From positions 326,541-390,540 of the forward strand of contig JAUHZO010000002.1 in the NCBI GenBank assembly GCA_030425925.1: 64,000 bases of DNA, read 5' to 3'. Shown one piece after another: positions 1 to 8,684 of this stretch. The stretch is from Alphaproteobacteria bacterium. Lineage in GTDB: Bacteria; Pseudomonadota; Alphaproteobacteria; Rhodobacterales; Rhodobacteraceae. The position numbers and the translations under genes were made by a program. Positions within the stretch are counted from its first letter, which is position 1. Every line of letters starts with the position of its first letter. The notes below the pieces were generated by a model. The model saw only the letters and a list, made by a program, of their open reading frames with translations, searched no databases and was not told the DNA's origin.

Positions 1-1110
1 GGCCTCGTATCCGGCAATCCGACCGGGCTGCAACAGGTGCGAGGCCTGCGCGCCCAGAAGGGCACGGCGGTCCTGCGCATAGGCGGGTGACAGAAGCGTT
101 TCCACCGGGATGGCAGTGTGCGCCGGGTCGCCGTAATAGGCCTCGCGGTCGGCAAGGGACAGTTTCAGCGTCTCGGTGACACGGTGGACAAACCCGGCGC
201 CGGCGGGATCGTCCCCGGCGATGCCGCTGCCGTCAAGCAGGCGCAGGGCCTGCAGCAGGCTGGGCCCCTGGCTCCAGACCCCGCATTTCCACACCGTCCA
301 GCCGCCGTAGTCGACGCAGAGCGGGGTCTCATAGCAGGCCTGCCATTCCGCCATGTCCTGGCCGCGCAGCACCCCCTTGCGCCGCCCGCCCGCGGCGTCC
401 ATCACGCAGGCCTCGCGCATCCAGGCATCCACGGCCTCGGCGACAAAGCCCTGGGCAAAGGCGCGGCGCGCGGCGTCGATCTGTGCCACCCGGGTTTGTG
501 CCGTCTCGGCCTCGGCCAGCAGCCTGTCCCAGCAGTCGGCCAGCACCGGGTTGCGGAACGGGTCATGCGGCGCGGGGGCGGCACCGCCGGGCAGCCAGGT
601 CTCGTGCGAACTGGGCCATTCGGTGCGAAAGAACGTGGCCAGCCCGGCAATCGTCGCGGCGACCCGTGGCAGCAGGGGATGGCCGTGCCGAGCGTAGTGG
701 ATCGCCGGTTCCAGCACGTCGCGCAGTGCCAGCCGCCCGTGATCGCGCAGCATCAGCATCCAGGCATCGAACGCCCCGGGCACCACCGTGGCCAGCAGCC
801 CCGAGCCCGGCACCAGCGTCAGCCCCTCGGCGCGGTAGTGCGCGATGGTGGCCGCCGCCGGGGCCACGCCCTGGCCGCAGACGACATGCGGGGCGTCTTC
901 GCCCGCCAGCCGGATCAGCGCGGGCATGTCGCCCAGGGGGCCGTTCAGATGCGGTTCGACCACGTGCAGGACAAAGCCCATACCGGCTGCGGCGTCGAAC
1001 GCGGTGCCGCCCTGTTCCAGCAGTTTCATCCCCACCGCCGACGCGATCCAGTGGGTCGAGGCGCAAACGCCGAACGTGCCCATGATCTCGGGCCGGGTGG
1101 TGAAGGTCAT
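1..1110 (-). CDS. gamma-glutamyltransferase family protein (partial, C-terminus outside window)
   Basis: The first 370 residues are present; the gene runs off the left edge. The N-terminal segment around residues 33-66 (GGTAFDAAAAMGF, VVEPH, GPLGDMPALI) has the arrangement of the large subunit of gamma-glutamyltransferase, an Ntn hydrolase that cleaves the gamma-glutamyl bond of glutathione and related compounds and matures by self-cleavage. The nucleophilic threonine and small subunit would lie outside the window, so activity cannot be judged. No clear Sec signal is visible at this start, which suggests a cytoplasmic or acylase-like member. The start ATG at 1110 has AAGGA-like bases about a dozen nucleotides upstream. 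The gene is divergent from the coiled-coil genes to its right. Family call is firm; substrate is unknown. Confidence 0.8.
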   Translation of the reverse strand, partial: MTFTTRPEIMGTFGVCASTHWIASAVGMKLLEQGGTAFDAAAGMGFVLHVVEPHLNGPLGDMPALIRLAGEDAPHVVCGQGVAPAAATIAHYRAEGLTLVPGSGLLATVVPGAFDAWMLMLRDHGRLALRDVLEPAIHYARHGHPLLPRVAATIAGLATFFRTEWPSSHETWLPGGAAPAPHDPFRNPVLADCWDRLLAEAETAQTRVAQIDAARRAFAQGFVAEAVDAWMREACVMDAAGGRRKGVLRGQDMAEWQACYETPLCVDYGGWTVWKCGVWSQGPSLLQALRLLDGSGIAGDDPAGAGFVHRVTETLKLSLADREAYYGDPAHTAIPVETLLSPAYAQDRRALLGAQASHLLQPGRIAGYEA

Positions 1111-1331
1111 GGGCGGGTCCGTCCTTGTGAGCTTTGGTCTGCAGGCAGCGTAGCGTCACGGGGCGGGTCAGGGAAAGCGGTTCCGGTTGCGCCTATTGGT
1201 GGTGCTGAATTCCTCACTTTCACCCAAAAGGTGTGATCGACGTCACAGAGTGCGGGCCCGGTTCTCCTTCAAGCTGCACTCATACGACTCAGCTTTCTTT
1301 TCATTGCCACTCCACAAAGGGAATTTTCCAC

Positions 1332-2279
1332 ATGCATCCCGAACCGTCCCGTATGCCCCGCCACTGCCGTTCCGCCGCCCCGGCGCGGCCACTGCTGTCC
1401 CTGCTGGCCTTCGTCGTGGCCGCCGTGCTGTGCCTGGGCACGCCGCTGCGCGCCGCCGATCCGCTGACCCCGCAAGAGATTGCCGAGGTTCATCAACTGG
1501 TGACCAGGTCCGAGGATCTGGCCCGGCGGCTGGACGACCGGGTGATCTGCCTGAACGACAAGGACCAGGCCTTCAGCGCGCAGAGCAACGAGCTGGAACT
1601 GCGGCGCGGCGATCTGCAGCGCGCGCGCGACGCGGCGGACTCGGGTTTACAGCAGGCCCGGACCGAAGTGGACGGCTATCGCAGCCGTCTGGACAACGCC
1701 CAGAGGGAACTGGCCGACGCACAGAACGAGATCGACAGGCTGAACGCCGCCATTTCGCGCGCCCGCGGCGCGCTGGACAAGTGCAAGTCATCGCTCGGGC
1801 CGTTCGGTTTTCTGGGTTTCGCTTGCGACATCGCGGGCGAGTTGTCCGGGCTGGAAGGCAAGCTGCGCGAGTGGAACACCCGCCGCGCCAATGTCGCGGT
1901 GCAGTATACCACCGCGCAGGTCGACTACAGAAACCTTGAAAGCCGCCTTGCGGCGGCCAGCGACGCGCTGAACCAGTCGCAGGCCGCGCTGGCCGCGGCG
2001 GAGTCGGACATCACCCGGACCGAGGCCCGCATCAGCGCCATCAAGGCGGCGCTGGAGACGCTGCGCCGCGAGCGGCAGGACTATGCCACCGAACATGCGC
2101 TGTTTCTGAAGAGCTTCGAGGAATTCAGCGCGCTTGATCCCGAAACCGATCGCAACTTTGCCATCCAGCAGTTGCGCAACGAAATGCAGGTGATGTCGCA
2201 GACCTACACCCGCGCCAATGCGCTGATGGACGCGGGCGGGGTCGACCTGCCCGATGGCCAGACAATCTGCGCGAACTGA
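1332..2279 (+). CDS. secreted coiled-coil protein of unknown function
   Basis: A 315-residue protein I do not recognise. The ATG at 1332 is preceded by AAGGGA at a good distance and gives an N-terminal signal peptide: a basic start, a hydrophobic stretch around residues 20-38, and an ALRAAD-like cleavage site. An upstream in-frame ATG at 1233 would put 33 unlikely residues in front. The mature part is almost entirely helical heptad-like sequence rich in Ala, Glu, Arg and Gln. It has one glycine/phenylalanine-rich interruption (GPFGFLGFACDIAGEL) flanked by cysteines, and a Cys near the C-terminus (QTICAN), so disulfides in the periplasm are possible. It lies 39 bp upstream of another coiled-coil gene and was probably co-transcribed with it. 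Function unknown; a structural or toxin-partner role is only a guess. Confidence 0.7.
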   Translation: MHPEPSRMPRHCRSAAPARPLLSLLAFVVAAVLCLGTPLRAADPLTPQEIAEVHQLVTRSEDLARRLDDRVICLNDKDQAFSAQSNELELRRGDLQRARDAADSGLQQARTEVDGYRSRLDNAQRELADAQNEIDRLNAAISRARGALDKCKSSLGPFGFLGFACDIAGELSGLEGKLREWNTRRANVAVQYTTAQVDYRNLESRLAAASDALNQSQAALAAAESDITRTEARISAIKAALETLRRERQDYATEHALFLKSFEEFSALDPETDRNFAIQQLRNEMQVMSQTYTRANALMDAGGVDLPDGQTICAN

Positions 2280-2318
2280 GTTTTCTTTCAACCGACCCTT
2301 TCAAACCAGGAGAATACC

Positions 2319-3353
2319 ATGCCCACACAATCCAATGACACCGTCGTGTCCGTCGAATTCGAGATCGCCAAGCGGATCGAGGACCAGATCGAGACGATCG
2401 CCGCCGCCTCGCCCCAGACCCTGCCCGACGAAAACCACCCGCTGGTGGAGGATTATGTCCGCAAGATCGAAGGCAATTACAGCGTTGCCCGCTCCAAGGC
2501 CGATACCGACAACGCCATCGACCTGCTGTACATCGCCTACAACACCACGCCGCAGGAAGAAGGCGAGATCCGTGTCACCATCAGTGACCTCATGGGCCGC
2601 CTGATTTCCGCGCAGCAGGAAAGCGAATTGAAGATGCGCGGCGCGGTCGAGGATGCGGGCCGTATCCTGAAATCGATCAACGACATGTTCAGGGACTGGC
2701 GCGAGGTGCAGGCCGGTGACGACAATGCCGATCTCAAGGCGTTCCTGAGCGAGGACATGGTCGATCTGGCCAATGACATCAAGAAGAAGGCGCAGGGCGT
2801 CGCCGACGAACTGACCACGATCGCCAAGACCTATGACGGCATCATCGACGATACCGACACCGCCACCCGTCAGGCGGAAACCGCGCTGGCCGGCCGCATC
2901 AACGACAAGGCGGCGCTGGAAAAGGAAATCAACGCCAACCAGGCGCAGCAGGCCAAGCTGGAATCGCTGGTCAGCGATCTCGAAGAGAGCGTGAAGAAGT
3001 ACCAGAAGATGGCCGACGACTACGCCAGCCGCGCCGATACCGCCGAAAAGCGGGCGTTCATCATGTCCATCGTGCGCGTCGGCGCGCAGATGCTGACGGC
3101 GGCGATCCCGGCGATCACCGCGGGTGTCACGGCCTATGCCACCGGTGGCACCTCTTTGCTGGCCGGTGCCGCGGCCGAAGGTGGCAAGCAGGCCACGAAT
3201 CGGGACTCCGCCAGCGCCTCGGACGACAACACCGCCGACGTGATCGAGAAGAAGAAGGAAGTGCTGGACGCCAAGGCCGACCAGGAGGCCGCCGAAACCG
3301 AAAAGAAGGCCCTGGAAGAGAACGGCAAGACGTTGGCCGAGGAAAAGGCCTAG
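2319..3353 (+). CDS. coiled-coil protein with central hydrophobic hairpin, N-terminal part (ends at an in-frame amber)
   Basis: A 344-residue reading frame starting at an ATG with a clear AGGAGA site (2309-2314). Residues 1-245 are charged helical sequence. Residues about 248-287 form a hydrophobic alanine/glycine/threonine-rich segment that could be a membrane hairpin, followed by more coiled coil. There is no signal peptide. The frame stops at TAG 3351-3353 in the middle of heptad-like sequence, and the same frame continues at once to 4178 with the same composition. Start site, composition and frame all suggest one original protein of about 619 residues. The layout of two long coiled coils with a hydrophobic hairpin between them resembles alpha-helical pore-forming toxins (ClyA/XaxA type), but I see no specific motif, so this is a structural analogy only. 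Confidence 0.65.
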   Translation: MPTQSNDTVVSVEFEIAKRIEDQIETIAAASPQTLPDENHPLVEDYVRKIEGNYSVARSKADTDNAIDLLYIAYNTTPQEEGEIRVTISDLMGRLISAQQESELKMRGAVEDAGRILKSINDMFRDWREVQAGDDNADLKAFLSEDMVDLANDIKKKAQGVADELTTIAKTYDGIIDDTDTATRQAETALAGRINDKAALEKEINANQAQQAKLESLVSDLEESVKKYQKMADDYASRADTAEKRAFIMSIVRVGAQMLTAAIPAITAGVTAYATGGTSLLAGAAAEGGKQATNRDSASASDDNTADVIEKKKEVLDAKADQEAAETEKKALEENGKTLAEEKA

Positions 3354-4178
3354 GTGGCCGCCGACGAGACCAAGTCGGACGAGGCCAAGGCCACCGAAGT
3401 GGCTGCACTCGACAAGCGCATCGCGGACAACGAGGCCGCGATCAAGCAGAAGGAAGCCAGGATCGAGGCCGCCAAGGCCGCGCTGGGCGCTGCGCAGGCT
3501 GCGCTGCAGGAACTTGGTCAGGGCATGAAGGAGATGGCGCAGGAACAGAAGGACCAGGCGTCGAGCCTGCGTGAACTGCAGATGCAGATGATCAACAAGG
3601 TGGAACAGTACGAGACCGCCAAGCGCGAGCAGGCCGCGGAACTGGTCAAGATCAACGCGCTGCTCAAGGGGCAGCGCAGTGATGAGGAAACCATCGAACT
3701 GGCGATCAAGTCGCTCAATCTCAGCGTCCGGTCGCTCAAGCGGATGCGCGAGATCATCGTGGAGATCTCGTTCTTCTTCAAATCCTTCGCCGATTTCATG
3801 ACCTCGATCATCAAGAGTTCCGAGGCACAGGGCGAAGAACTGCAGAAGGTGATCGACCGCGACACGCTGAGCGCGCGCTTCAAGCGGCGGATCGTGACAT
3901 CGACCTCGGAGTTCTTTGTCTCGCAGGCCGCCGAATGGCAGGCGACGCAGATCGTCGCGTCGAAATTCGTGGGCAATTTCAAGGATGGCTGGTCGGAACT
4001 GAATCGCCTGAGCGGCAACTACCTGACCGGCGAAGCGCTGCGTGACTACCTGTCTGGCGCGGCGGACCGGATCGACCAGATCGCGTTCGACCGCGAACAG
4101 GCGGCCCGCGCAAAACAGGCCTCGCTGGCGGAATACCGCGCGCGCATCGCCGCGGCGACGGATACTTCGGCGGCCTGA
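3354..4178 (+). CDS. coiled-coil protein, C-terminal part downstream of the amber codon
   Basis: 274 codons in the same frame as the preceding gene, opening with GTG directly after its TAG. An AAAAGG sequence sits five bases before this GTG, so re-initiation is possible. The first 110 residues continue the alternating Lys/Glu/Ala coiled coil. A hydrophobic aromatic segment (IIVEISFFFKSFADFM) follows at about residues 133-150, then a helical C-terminal domain. Nothing marks it as an independent protein: no signal peptide, no recognisable domain, no spacing. I read it as the distal half of the 2319-4178 gene, split by a nonsense change or a sequence error. A strong intrinsic terminator follows 20 bp after its stop codon. 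Confidence 0.6.
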   Translation: MAADETKSDEAKATEVAALDKRIADNEAAIKQKEARIEAAKAALGAAQAALQELGQGMKEMAQEQKDQASSLRELQMQMINKVEQYETAKREQAAELVKINALLKGQRSDEETIELAIKSLNLSVRSLKRMREIIVEISFFFKSFADFMTSIIKSSEAQGEELQKVIDRDTLSARFKRRIVTSTSEFFVSQAAEWQATQIVASKFVGNFKDGWSELNRLSGNYLTGEALRDYLSGAADRIDQIAFDREQAARAKQASLAEYRARIAAATDTSAA

Positions 4179-4198
4179 CCCCACAGCCCGTGCCTGAC

Positions 4199-4227
4199 AA
4201 AGGGGGCCGCGCCGCGGCCCCCTTTTT
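4199..4227 (+). terminator. rho-independent terminator
   Basis: A perfect GC-only stem (GGGGGCCGC pairing with GCGGCCCCC) is followed directly by five T residues. It lies 20 bp after the stop of the coiled-coil gene and separates it from the tup operon. Confidence 0.85.
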
Positions 4228-4308
4228 CGTTCCGGATCCTGCGAAATCGGGGTGGATTTTCCGGCGTTCCTGTACACTCCTTCCCGAAGAACGGGAGGAA
4301 AAGCGCGC

Positions 4309-5015
4309 GTGGACACATTCGGGGCATCCTGGCACAGGCGTTCGGCCTGATCCTGGCCTGGGACCGGGACCTGGCCGAGATCATCGCCCTGTCGTTGCGC
4401 GTCACCCTGACGGCGGTGGCGCTGGCCTGCCTGATCGGCCTGCCGCTGGGCGCGCTGGTGGGCGCGTTCCGCTTTCCCGGTCGCGCCGCCGTGGCGGTGC
4501 TGCTGAACGCGCTGATGGGGCTGCCGCCGGTGGTGGTGGGGCTGACGGTCTATCTGATGCTGTCGGCTTCGGGGCCGCTGGGGCCTTTGCGGCTGCTGTA
4601 CACGCCGGCCGCGATGATCCTGGCGCAGACCATCCTTGTCACCCCCATCGTGGCCGCGCTGACCCGGCAGGTGGTCGAGGACCTGCACGCCGAATATGCC
4701 GAACAGTTCGCATCAATTGGCGTCGGTCCGCTGGCGCGGGTGTCGGCATAGCTGTGGGACGCGCGCTACAGCCTGCTGACGGTCGCGCTGGCCGGGTTCG
4801 GCCGCGCGGTGGCCGAGGTCGGCGCGGTGCTGATCGTGGGCGGGATCATCAACCATGTCACGCGCGTGATGACGACCACCATCGCGCTGGAGACGTCCTA
4901 GGGCAATCTGCAGCTTGCCATGGCGCTGGGCGTGGTGCTGCTGAGCATCGCGCTGGTGGTCAATGCCGCGGTGATGGCGGTGCGCGCCTCGGCGGTGCGG
5001 GCGGCCTATGCTTGA
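4309..5015 (+). pseudogene. tupB: tungstate ABC transporter permease, disrupted (frameshift plus two ambers)
   Basis: Reading across frames gives a TupB/ModB-type inner-membrane permease of about 235 residues. Its GTG start (4309) lies behind GGGAGG. The first five codons (VDTFG) are in one frame and the rest (GILAQAFGLIL onward) in another, which implies one missing G in the run at 4321-4324. The permease then reads well through the EIIALSLRVTLTAVALA region, but TAG at 4749-4751 cuts it before LWDARYSLLTVALAGFGRAV, and a second TAG at 4899-4901 falls in ALETS*GNLQLA, where relatives usually have Lys or Arg. The GGIINHV segment is usually GGNINHV, another possible A-to-T change. Three independent breaks make a working protein very unlikely unless the sequence is faulty here. 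Its end overlaps the next gene by eight bases, as in an intact operon. Confidence 0.8.
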
Positions 5016-5697
5016 GCGGGTGGGCTGCCTGGCTGCCGGGGCCACCCCCGCCACGCCGCTGATCGCCGCGCGCGGGCTGGGCTTTGCCGCGGGCGGGCGG
5101 CGCCTGATCGCGGATGTCGACCTGGCCATCGCGCCGGGGCGGCGCACCGTGGTGATGGGCGCCAACGGTGCGGGCAAAAGCCTGCTGCTGCGCCTGTTGC
5201 ACGGGCTGCTGACCCCGGATGCGGGGCAGGTGCTGTGGCAGGGCCACGCGCTGGACGCGGCGGCACGGCGGCGGCAGGCCATGGTGTTCCAGCGCCCGGT
5301 GATGCTGCGCCGCTCAGTTCAGGCCAATCTGGGCTTTGCCCTGCGGGTGCAGGGGCTTGGCCGCGCCGAACGCCGCGCGCGCGAGCGCGAGGCGCTGGCC
5401 CGCGGGCCTGACATGCTGTTTCTGGACGAACCCACCGTCAGCCTCGACCCGGCCTCGGCCCTGGCGATCGAGACTCTGCTGGACGAGGCGCATGGCGCGG
5501 GTGTCGGCATCGTCATGGTCACTCATGACCGCGCGCAGGCGCGCCGGATTGGCGATGACGTGCTGTTCCTGCATGCCGGCCGCGTGGTGGAGACAGGCCC
5601 GGTGGCGCAGGTGCTCGACACGCCCCGGTCCGAGCCCGCACAGGCCTGGATGGAGGGGCGGATCTTTGTCGGCGACACCTTGTTGCCGGACAGCTGA
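5008..5697 (+). CDS. tupC: tungstate ABC transporter ATP-binding protein lacking the ABC signature (probably non-functional)
   Basis: A 229-residue ABC ATPase with a clear Walker A (GANGAGKS, near residue 50), Q-loop (MVFQRPVML), Walker B/D-loop (DMLFLDEPTVSLDP) and H-loop (VMVTHD). What is missing is the LSGGQ-type signature and the helical segment before it: REREALAR runs directly into GPDMLFLDEP, where relatives carry roughly 25-35 more residues. The junction lies near 5391-5405, inside repeated Ala-Leu-Ala-Arg coding sequence, so an in-frame deletion between short repeats is plausible. Without the signature the nucleotide sandwich dimer cannot form, so this is best read as a decayed gene even though the frame is open. 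It sits between damaged tupB and tupA in normal operon order. Confidence 0.75.
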   Translation: MLERVGCLAAGATPATPLIAARGLGFAAGGRRLIADVDLAIAPGRRTVVMGANGAGKSLLLRLLHGLLTPDAGQVLWQGHALDAAARRRQAMVFQRPVMLRRSVQANLGFALRVQGLGRAERRAREREALARGPDMLFLDEPTVSLDPASALAIETLLDEAHGAGVGIVMVTHDRAQARRIGDDVLFLHAGRVVETGPVAQVLDTPRSEPAQAWMEGRIFVGDTLLPDS

Positions 5698-5713
5698 CCA
5701 AGAGGAGTCAATC

Positions 5714-6543
5714 ATGAAAAGACGCGGATTTCTGGCGCTTGCAGCCGCCCTGTGGCTGGGCCTGACCCCCGGCCATGCCCGGGCCGAGGACGCGCCGTTC
5801 ATCCTGGTGCAATCCACCACGTCGACGCAGATTCCGGGCGGTTCGATCACATCCTGCCGCAATTCCGCGCCGAGACGGGGATCGAGGTGCGGGTGGTGGC
5901 CGTGGGCACCGGGCAGGCGATCCGCAATGCCGAAAACGGCGATGGCGATGTGCTGTTCGTGCATGCCAGACTCGCCGAAGAGGCCTTTGTCGCCGCCGGT
6001 CACGGCGTGGCGCGGCATGACGTGATGTACAACGATTTCGTGATCGTCGGCCCGGCCGAGGATCCCGCGGGCGTGGCCGGCCTGACGGATGCCGTGGCAG
6101 CGCTGACCCGGATCGCCGCAACGGGCGCCCCTTTTGCGTCGCGCGGGGATGACAGCGGCACCCACAAGGCCGAACTGCGCCTGTGGCAGGACACCGGCAC
6201 CGATGTCGCCGCAGCGTCGGGCGGCTGGTACCGCGAGACCGGCTCCGGCATGGGGGCCACGCTGAACGCGGGTGTGGCGATGGGGGCCTATGTGATGACC
6301 GACCGTGCCACCTGGATCAGCTTTGGCAACAAGGGCGGGCACCGTATCGCCGTCGAAGGCGATCCGCGGCTGTTCAACCAGTATGGCGTGATCCTGGTCA
6401 ACCCGGCACGGCATCCTCAGGTCCGGGCCGAGGCGGGACAGCGTTTTGTCGACTGGCTGCTGTCGGACCGGGGGCAGGCGGCGATTGCCGGCTACCGGAT
6501 CGACGGCCAGCAGCTGTTCTTTCCCAACGCCGCGGGGGGCTGA
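5714..6543 (+). pseudogene. tupA: tungstate-binding periplasmic protein, frameshifted
   Basis: The ATG at 5714 follows AGAGGAG and starts a Sec signal peptide (MKRRGFLALAAALWLGLTPG). The mature start ILVQSTTSTQ is the TupA signature, but the next residues are out of frame. One missing A after position 5830 (CAG-ATTCC instead of CAG-AATTCC) would restore TQNSG.FDHILPQF. The remaining 235 codons read as an intact substrate-binding protein: ARHDVMYNDFVIVGP, SRGDDSGTHKAE with the oxyanion-binding region, GSGMGATLN and a C-terminal WLLSDRGQAAIAGYRIDG. As given, the gene is broken very early and no mature protein would be made. Together with tupB and tupC this points to loss of the importer or to a local sequence problem. 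Confidence 0.8.
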
Positions 6544-6552
6544 GCCGCCGGG

Positions 6553-7446
6553 TCACGGCGAAAGCCAGCGCACAGTGCCCAGCCCGGTCATGTCATAGCC
6601 GCCCATCGCCCCGGCCCGCGCCGCAAGGGCCGGGCTGCGGGCAAAGGCCAGAAGCCGCTGCACCGGTTCGGTAAAATGGCTGCGCCGGTCGATCAGCAGG
6701 TCGAACCGCTCTTCGGTCAGCGGCAGAAAGCCCAGGTGGAACTGGCGCGCCATCGCGGCAATCCCCAGCGCGGCGTCGGCCTCGCCCGAGGATACCATCG
6801 CCGCGGCGTCGGTTTCGGTGCGCGCAAGCCCCGGCACCGGGGCAAAGGCGGCATCGTCCAGCCCGGCCTCGGCCAAAAGGCGCTGCATAAGCGCCGCCGC
6901 CCCGGCCCCGGGCTGGCGGCGCACCAGGCGGCGGCCGCGCAGGTCCGACAGCTGCGCCGCCTGTCCGGCAAGGCCGGGGGCCAGCAACAGCCCGCGCGTG
7001 CGCACCGCCCAGCCGATCAGCACGCAGTCGCGCAGACCGGCGGCGGCGACGCTTTGCACGTTCCAGCCGGTATCCTCGGGCAGGTGCAGCCCGCTCAGCG
7101 CCGCGCGGCCCGCGGCAAAGACCTCCAGCCCGTCGCGGCTGCCGTTCCACAGCGTGGCAAGCTCGGACCCGGATTCGCGCACCGCCCAGTCCAGCAGCGG
7201 ATCGTGAGAGCCGGTCAGCACGGCGGGCCGTTCGGGCGCGGGCGCGGTGCCGCTGCCCTCGATCCAGGCGGAAATCTCGGCGGCGGGAAACAGCAGCTTG
7301 CCGGTGATGCGGCGATGCGGGATCTCGCCCGCGGCGGCGAGGTCATAGACCTTGCGTTCCTTCACGCGCAACAGGTCTGCCACCTCGCGCGTGGTGAGGT
7401 AGGGCGGGGCCTGGTCTGCCGGGGTTTGCTGTATTGCCGTTGTCAC
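6553..7446 (-). CDS. HTH regulator with PBP-like (molybdate/tungstate-binding type) domain
   Basis: About 297 residues from the GTG at 7446; a longer frame begins at 7536 but overlaps the upstream gene. Residues about 16-70 are an excisionase/MerR-like helix-turn-helix (YLTTREVADLLRVKERKVYDLAAAG, then ITGKLLFPAAEISAWIEG). The rest resembles the PBP_like domain found in regulators beside molybdate or tungstate transport genes and formate dehydrogenases, a degenerate periplasmic-binding fold that would sense the oxyanion or cofactor in the cytoplasm. The gene converges on tupA with a 9-bp gap and is the last gene of a minus-strand set that includes Mrp and DUF6505. Its frame is intact, in contrast to the transporter. 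The ligand is inferred. Confidence 0.75.
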   Translation of the reverse strand: MTTAIQQTPADQAPPYLTTREVADLLRVKERKVYDLAAAGEIPHRRITGKLLFPAAEISAWIEGSGTAPAPERPAVLTGSHDPLLDWAVRESGSELATLWNGSRDGLEVFAAGRAALSGLHLPEDTGWNVQSVAAAGLRDCVLIGWAVRTRGLLLAPGLAGQAAQLSDLRGRRLVRRQPGAGAAALMQRLLAEAGLDDAAFAPVPGLARTETDAAAMVSSGEADAALGIAAMARQFHLGFLPLTEERFDLLIDRRSHFTEPVQRLLAFARSPALAARAGAMGGYDMTGLGTVRWLSP

Positions 7447-7507
7447 GCCGTGTTTTGCGCCATGATCGGACAGAACGCGGCGCGCGGCAAGCCCGCGCCG
7501 TGCCGTC

Positions 7508-7987
7508 TCAGGGATCGGGCGTGCCGTGCAGCGCAAACTGGTCGAGCGAGGCCGACGGCGCCTCGATGCTGCGATAGCTTTCGCGCACCCCGGCCTCGGT
7601 CAGCGCGCGGGCCACGGTCAGCAGGGTGTTGTCGTCGTGATCGGCGCACAGTTCGGCCATGTAGCGCAGTTCCTCTTCGGCCACCGGGCGCGCGGCCCGT
7701 GCCGAGGGCGCGCCGTAATAGGTGACGAAATGCGCCGCCAGAAGATCGGCCAGTCGGTCCATCTCGGCGGGTTCGATGCGGGTCACGGCGACAAATGTCA
7801 CCCGACCGCCGGTTTCCAGACCGAACCAGCCATTGGCAAAGGCCTGTCGCGCCTTGCCGGCGAGGTCGGCCTCCCCCCAGTTGGAGAACTCGAACCCGCC
7901 CGACACGCACCATTCCCCGGTGCGGGCCGGGACGGCAAAGACCCGCAGGTCGCTTTCGTCGAAATGGATGGCGCGGGCCAGTTTCAT
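7508..7987 (-). CDS. DUF6505 family protein
   Basis: A 159-residue protein starting at ATG 7987, four bases inside the end of the upstream gene, so the two are translationally coupled. I recognise it as the DUF6505 type that accompanies Mrp and formate dehydrogenase genes in Rhodobacteraceae. Visible features are an N-terminal LARAIHFDESDLRVFAVPA segment, a conserved-looking GEWCVSGGFEFSNW stretch with one Cys, and a C-terminal helical region. It has no signal peptide or membrane segment, so it should be cytoplasmic. No catalytic motif is evident. Gene order suggests a role in cofactor or Fe-S maturation of the formate dehydrogenase; this is inference from neighbours. Confidence 0.7.
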   Translation of the reverse strand: MKLARAIHFDESDLRVFAVPARTGEWCVSGGFEFSNWGEADLAGKARQAFANGWFGLETGGRVTFVAVTRIEPAEMDRLADLLAAHFVTYYGAPSARAARPVAEEELRYMAELCADHDDNTLLTVARALTEAGVRESYRSIEAPSASLDQFALHGTPDP

Positions 7988-8684
7988 GGCGTGGTCTCCA
8001 GCAGGGTGGTCAGCGGGATCAGCTGCGTTGCATCGCCGTCGCGCAACAGCATGCCAAACCGTTCGTCAACGCCCAGAAAGGTGCCGCTCTGGCCCGGGCG
8101 GGTCACGGGTTCGCCCACCCCGTGCGCCAACCCGCGCCATTCGGCGTGCAGCGCGCGCGGGCCGTCGGTTTCCCAGCGCGTGATCCAGTTCAGCGTGTGC
8201 CGCGCCCAGGCTTCGACCAGCAGGGGCGGTTCGACATCGGCGCAGCCCTCGGCATACAGCGCGGTGCGGTCGGGGGTGATGCCGGTGTCCTGCGCGCCGG
8301 GCAGAAGCGGCAGGACAAAGCCCACCACCAGCCAGTCGGGCACGGTCTCGGGCGCGCAGGCGGGGCCGATGGCGCGCATCCGGCCACAGGACGCGCCGTT
8401 GATCCGCAACCCGCCATCCCAGTCCAGATGCACCGCCACCTCGGGCGGGGCCAGCGCCCCCAGCGCGTTCTGGAAGCCGACGCCGCAGAGCGGCAGCATC
8501 ATCATCGCGTCCTGCAGCGGCACCTCTGGGGCAAAGACCAGCGCGGCCTGCATCTCGTGCACGTCCAGCCGGTAGGTCACCAGCCCGGCCTCGCAGCCCG
8601 CGACCGCGCGCTGCACGGCGCGTTCAAAGGCGTCGCCGCGTGTCGCCTCGCCCCACATCAGCGGCGGAAAGGCAAGCTCGGTGC

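Noticed and set aside
2301-4688. 795-codon minus-strand frame opposite the coiled-coil genes and tupB
   Set aside because: The plus strand has ribosome sites, heptad patterns and a terminator, and part of it is a recognisable tup permease; the minus frame is compositional.
3351-4901. Amber (TAG) recoding as a sense codon
   Set aside because: TAG ends several normal genes in this window, and frameshifts accompany the ambers in tupB and tupA, so decay or sequence error is simpler.
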